Assembly (NCBI GenBank): GCA_963693365.1
Contig: CAVNZM010000010.1
Coordinates: forward strand, 7,750,001-7,814,000
DNA length: 64,000 nucleotides
Reading direction: 5' to 3'
Source of the DNA: Amoebidium appalachense
Taxonomy: Eukaryota; Ichthyosporea
The first letter of the stretch is position 1, and each line of letters opens with the position of its first letter. A program made the position numbers and the translations under genes. Below the pieces are notes generated by a model that saw only the letters and a program-made list of their open reading frames with translations, did no database searches and was not told where the DNA came from. Shown piece by piece: positions 63,396 through 64,000 of this stretch.

Positions 63396-63595
63396 GGCGG
63401 CCAATGAGAATTCGAATTCCGAATTCCTTGTACAAGGCGGCCAATAGTAATGCGGATGCACAAGGCAACCAATGATAATTCAGTTCCAAAAAGCCAGTTG
63501 CCGCACAAGGCGGCCAATCGGAGTTCAGGTTGGCACATTTTGGTTTAGGCGGCCAATAAGGACACAGAGATTAAGGATTTCGGTCCTCATTGGCC
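63396..63595 (+). promoter_or_regulatory. array of GGCGGCCAAT boxes upstream of the terminal gene
   Basis: GGCGGCCAAT occurs at 63396, 63436, 63509 and 63548, with GGCAACCAAT at 63464 and an inverted ATTGGCC at 63589. Most copies are preceded by CACAAG or a close variant, so the array probably arose by duplication of a 28-45 base unit. CCAAT boxes are bound by NF-Y-type factors. The nearest gene start is about 140 bases downstream. Confidence 0.65.
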
Positions 63596-63666
63596 ACAAG
63601 CGCACCCAGCATGTCGCCGCTGTGTACATAAGCATCCGCACACAGGCAACATCACACCAAGCAAAC

Positions 63667-63840
63667 ATGAGCCATACGTACACAGTTGAGGTGCACACCA
63701 CAGTCACGTTCACCACACCCCCCAAACAACAGCAAAATGGTCAAGCCAACCCTGCTGCGTCAAACGACTGGTCTGTCCACCGTCAAAAGGACCAGCATCG
63801 CCGCGGCAAGCAGTGGCAAAGAAAACACCAACAACAGTGA
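63667..63840 (+). other. 57-codon upstream frame overlapping the next start codon
   Basis: ATG at 63667 (MSHTYTVEVHTTVTFTTPPK...) ends at TGA 63838-63840, overlapping the next frame by about 100 bases in a different phase. It could be a translation-regulating upstream ORF or simply not used. Confidence 0.35.
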
Positions 63841-64000
63841 GGGGCCCAAGATGGTGCAGTACAAGGAGGTGTTCCTCAACGGTGTGGGCAAGGCCACCAT
63901 GGGCGCACCCTGGGTGATGAACGACGTGTTGGCCGTGCAGCTGTACAACCTGCCCAACATCAACATCAACGGGCAGATGCTCATCGAGTTGGTCCCCAGC
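63737..64000 (+). CDS. 5' part of an unrecognised gene, runs off the window
   Basis: ATG at 63737 in an AAAATGG context opens a frame that is still open at 64000 (88 codons). The first ~35 residues are basic and Ser/Thr/Asn-rich (MVKPTLLRQTTGLSTVKRTS). From 'GPKMVQYKEVFLNGVGKATM' onward codon choice becomes strongly G/C-ending (GAG GTG TTC CTC AAC), as in the other exons of the window, so this is real coding sequence. 'GAPWVMNDVLAVQLYNLPNI' follows. The protein family was not recognised. The basic start could be an organelle presequence or a disordered tail. The CCAAT array lies directly upstream. Confidence 0.6.
   Translation, partial: MVKPTLLRQTTGLSTVKRTSIAAASSGKENTNNSEGPKMVQYKEVFLNGVGKATMGAPWVMNDVLAVQLYNLPNININGQMLIELVPS

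Overview
The window is nuclear DNA of an intron-rich eukaryote. Most protein-coding genes are split by GT-AG introns (one candidate GC-AG), exons are GC-rich at third codon positions, and bacterial-style operons are absent. The most striking general trait is a very high density of pure G or C homopolymers (well over forty runs of 20 bases or more, the longest about 70 G at 8571-8640), plus GT/CA, CT and GGT microsatellites, mostly in introns and spacers. No single gene fixes the lineage; the gene set and compact genes suit a microbial eukaryote (alga or other protist), but this is inference.

Layout. 1-2.2 kb: CA repeat, then a 5'-truncated LINE reverse transcriptase. 3.2-10 kb (+): a five-exon gene in which a DEDDy 3'-5' exonuclease (WRN/RNase D type) appears inserted inside a DDE/RNase H-fold transposase-like domain, with a SANT-like segment and C-terminal zinc knuckle. 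13.6-14.7 kb (-): intronless multi-pass membrane protein. 17.8-18.1 kb: a 300-bp MITE. 18.6-22.3 kb (-): complete three-exon patatin-like phospholipase. 22,784-31,270: a probable 8.5-kb hAT-like DNA transposon with CAGGGTT termini, an 8-bp target duplication and subterminal GGGGTATT motifs. It carries at least two ordinary-looking genes and an internal ~950-bp duplication of its left end, but no visible transposase. 36.4-39.1 kb (+): complete four-exon Ser/Thr kinase. 41.8-47.6 kb (-): complete five-exon acyl-CoA synthetase, divergent from a small probable mitochondrial protein gene across a CRE-rich spacer. 49.3-53.1 kb (-): complete five-exon ankyrin-repeat protein. 53.9-54.2 kb: LTR-like fragment. 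55.3-55.9 kb: decayed LINE remnant. 55.9-61.6 kb (+): partly resolved multi-exon gene for a secreted protein. 63.1 kb: palindromic MITE. 63.4-64 kb: CCAAT-box array in front of a gene that runs off the window.

The host genes (lipase, acyl-CoA synthetase, kinase, ankyrin protein) show no evident common pathway beyond the possible lipid link of patatin (fatty-acid release) and acyl-CoA synthetase (fatty-acid activation). The accessory content is dominated by transposons and simple repeats. Exon boundaries were deduced by eye from reading-frame phase and family conservation; RNA evidence was not available.
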